Part shown: positions 61,601 to 64,000 of the stretch, one piece after another
Position numbering within the stretch: position 1 is the stretch's first letter
How the letters are laid out: each line of letters opens with the position of its first letter
Assembly: GCA_030248215.1 (NCBI GenBank)
Contig: JASANG010003643.1
Span: 1 to 64,000 of the forward strand
Source: Enoplolaimus lenunculus
Lineage: Eukaryota > Nematoda > Enoplea > Enoplida > Thoracostomopsidae
Direction: 5' to 3'
Length of the DNA: 64,000 nucleotides
Translations under genes and position numbers: made by a program
The notes under the pieces: generated by a model
The model's input: the letters and a program-made list of their open reading frames with translations, nothing else
The model's database searches: none
What the model was told of the DNA's origin: nothing

Positions 61601-63960
61601 TTTTATCTGTGGGTGCTATGAAGTAATCACAAGCTTGTTTTAAGAAAAGATAAGTATAAGCTGGGTCTTCAAACAGAACTGTAAAGTTCGATTTAAACTT
61701 AAGCTGGCATTTCGACAAGTTTGATAATTATCAGGCGACAAATTGTCATAATAAAATTTTGTTTATTGTTTCAAAAGACAACTTTCATGATGCGGGTCAC
61801 GGTTTATAGCCACAAATGGAATGAAACGTGAATGTTAAAGTTCGGACCTCGGGCGGACACAACAAACTGAAATCATACGACATCTGCATCCTTTAATGGG
61901 TCATCCACGTAAATACTGTCTACGCTACTATAAAAATTGTTTACACACCTGGTTCTATGGGCGGGAAAAAACGACGATGTTCTTAAGCTATAAAGACTTA
62001 ACATTTGGTAGCAGCTCCTTCGGAGCGACTAAGGGCTGTAGGTGGCTATGCCACACTTAAACCTATTTCAAACTAAAAACTAAAACTAAAAATAAAACCC
62101 TATATCAAAACCACATCTTAAGGGAGTCCCTGGCTCCACCTAGTCTCTCTTAGAACTTAAGTTAGGCTTAGGCGTTGCGACAAGGCGTAGAAATTTGTAA
62201 AACTATGCTATGGCGGCTGTGTCCGCAATGTAACTTACCTGGGGCCCTGCGTGGCCATTTAGTACTTGTTGATTAGTATCGCATTATTTAGTTGGCTGGA
62301 TCTGCGAATAAGGACATAGCTAGGCTATGTCAGCACCAATATGGTGCTTTGTTCTTGTGTGTGTCTCCAGTTATTGTTGTTGTTGTTGAAGGTACCGGAT
62401 GTGTGGCTCTGGACCTCAACCGCATTGCGGACACCCAATTGTGGGTGTCGGCAAAAATGCAAATGAGGTCGAGATGCCGAAATGGGTAGCCAGGACCGGA
62501 ATCAGTAATCTACTTCTGACTAGTTGAAATCGGTGCGCGAACTTACAATTATCGGCTTGTGTATTTCTACAGTTTTTACGGTGTTTATTGCGAATCTCTC
62601 GGAAAGTAGCGGACTTGGGTAAGTAAGGCTTAGTCGAATTCGGTTAAGAATTGTCACGGAGGCTGAAGGATGTGAAGGAAATCAGGCATTACGGATATAG
62701 TTGTGTTGCGCAGGGCGCAGAATTTACCCAGTATTGGATACTGGTGTTATGTGCTAAAAGGGAAACTTGGGGTATTTAAGGGAACCTGGGAAAAGTAGTC
62801 TAATAAATCTAACGGGGTTAGATTTATTATTCTACAACGGCTGGGCCAAATCTAACGGGGTTAGATGGGTCGGAAATTTGGTGTAACTCTAACGGGGTTA
62901 GAGTACACGGTTTTACGGGGTGTAATTCTAACGGGGTTAGGATTGCACGGATTCTGGAAAACAGCAAAAGTATTGGGTACGGTAAAGCCAGTGGCTGGAT
63001 TAAACCAGATTCAGACGTCGGCTTTAAGGATTCCGGGTCGGGTTGCCAGTTAAATTGCATAACCTGTAATTTGCTGGTATTGAATATTGAATATTTGGTG
63101 TCATACGGGTTTCGGGTTGGGACTTTTAATAAATATTTACCGGCCGCGTTTACTAAATCAGAGCGATAAGCATACATCGAGTAAAGAACATAACAGGCGA
63201 TACAGGGTGCAGGCTTAAGTCTAAATCACGAACTTCTCACAAGGGCAACGTAGGCACTTTCTACACTCAGTCTTTGACTATACTAGTCTCTTCGGACAGA
63301 CTATGTATAATCACCAAGCAAAGCACCTTCGGACAAACTTTGTGTTATGAAATATTAAGCTAAGTCCCTTCTGGCAGACTCTGGACAAAGCAATTGTCAT
63401 TTAAATAACGTATTGACAATTCAGCAAGGGTATGGACGGCGACGTGACCAAGCATAGGTCGTTTAGAGAGAGTGCGAGTTGTCAGCAGAGTCTACACAGG
63501 ATATGAGTGACATTTGGACATGTAATTTGGAAACTATAAAACTACAGACTTTAGGGGCTCGTATGCGGGGACAATTTTTTGCAGTAGAGTAGACAGTATA
63601 ACTTGGATGACCCATGAAGGGTTGAAATCATTGCGGATTTGCTCCTTGAACCTTGCCAAATGCAGTAAGCATTTGATACATCAACTGCTGCGATGTTGGT
63701 TAGAACAGAAAAAGCAAAAGATTTAGACACCAAGGCATCGTCGACATTAATATTTTTGTGTCTGCCAAGACTTTTAGGTGTCGTGGCGACACTTTCGCAA
63801 TGTTTGTGATGGCTCATCGGTTTATGAGGGGTAGACATGGCGGAGTTAAAAATTCAAGAAAAAAAAGGAAAATCAAAACCACAATAGACACTGTTTCAAC
63901 CATCAGCTCCATTTGGCACGTCGTTCATGCTGTACCAAACGACCTGATGACACAAATTTT
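61601..63960 (+). mobile_element. Probable LTR-retrotransposon fossil, left part
   Basis: TGGTAGCAG at 62009-62017 matches the complement of the 3' end of animal initiator tRNA-Met, the usual primer-binding site of many LTR elements, and follows a sequence ending TTAACA. If so, the left long terminal repeat is upstream (start uncertain, about 61600) and 62018 onward is internal. No intact gag or pol frame is seen; it looks thoroughly broken and old, and no right-hand repeat lies in the window. Family cannot be assigned. Confidence 0.35.
62812..62942. repeat. Four copies of the palindrome TCTAACGGGGTTAGA
   Basis: TCTAACGGGGTTAGA, or TCTAACGGGGTTAGG in the last case, occurs four times in ~130 bp, each able to form a 5-6-bp stem with a CGGG-type loop. 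Intervals are irregular, so this is a motif cluster rather than a strict tandem array. Confidence 0.8.
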
Positions 63961-64000
63961 GGCCCATGTATAGAACAGGGCCACAACAGTATTATAAGCA
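63961..64000 (+). mobile_element. TTAGGC-type MITE, left end at window edge
   Basis: Begins GGCCCATGTATAGAACAGGG and continues CACAACAGTATTATAAGCA, the same terminus as 13215-13409 and 8606-8960. The rest is outside the window. Confidence 0.75.

Noticed and set aside
63551-63838. 95-codon minus-strand frame
   Set aside because: No recognised domain; lies inside probable retroelement debris and cannot be supported as a gene.

Overview
The window is a piece of an animal nuclear genome: AT-rich, repeat-rich, with spliceosomal GT-AG introns and two host protein genes, both on the minus strand. The species cannot be read from the sequence. An AidB-type acyl-CoA dehydrogenase resembling nematode ACDH-11 and abundant TTAGGC-type hexamers (the nematode telomere unit) would fit a nematode-like invertebrate, but the hexamers sit inside transposons and are weak evidence.

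Region by region. About 565-11000 is two copies of a ~6 kb non-coding element with ~2.3 kb terminal inverted repeats, joined head to head near 4725, so most of the first 9 kb is one giant palindrome; smaller elements, including a TTAGGC-minisatellite MITE, lie inside each arm. From 11000 to 25700 I find no host gene, only MITE families, a ~23-copy 28-bp minisatellite (15886-16530), a TA microsatellite, two CpG-rich GCGATTGC elements and two tRNA-derived SINE-like sequences. From 25797 to 34927 lies a complete 13-exon gene for a 617-residue mitochondrial-looking acyl-CoA dehydrogenase; nearly every long intron carries a MITE. From 35000 to 43700 is intergenic DNA with a series of hAT-type MITEs and a 62-bp tandem repeat. 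From 43715 to 60933 lies a 15-coding-exon gene for a 1384-residue nuclear regulator: acidic/Ser-rich N-terminus, AT-hook, coiled coils, seven C2H2 zinc fingers, and a long Gln/Asn/Ala-rich tail. Its largest introns hold nested hAT MITEs and a recent 1183-bp tandem duplication. From about 61600 to the end lies a probable fossil of an LTR retrotransposon, bordered at the window edge by another TTAGGC MITE.

The two genes show no obvious functional link: one is a metabolic flavoenzyme, the other a DNA-binding regulator. The exon models were built by hand from reading frames, splice signals and phase agreement; every junction keeps frame and both coding sums divide by three. All mobile-element calls rest on terminal inverted repeats and target-site duplications read directly from the sequence.
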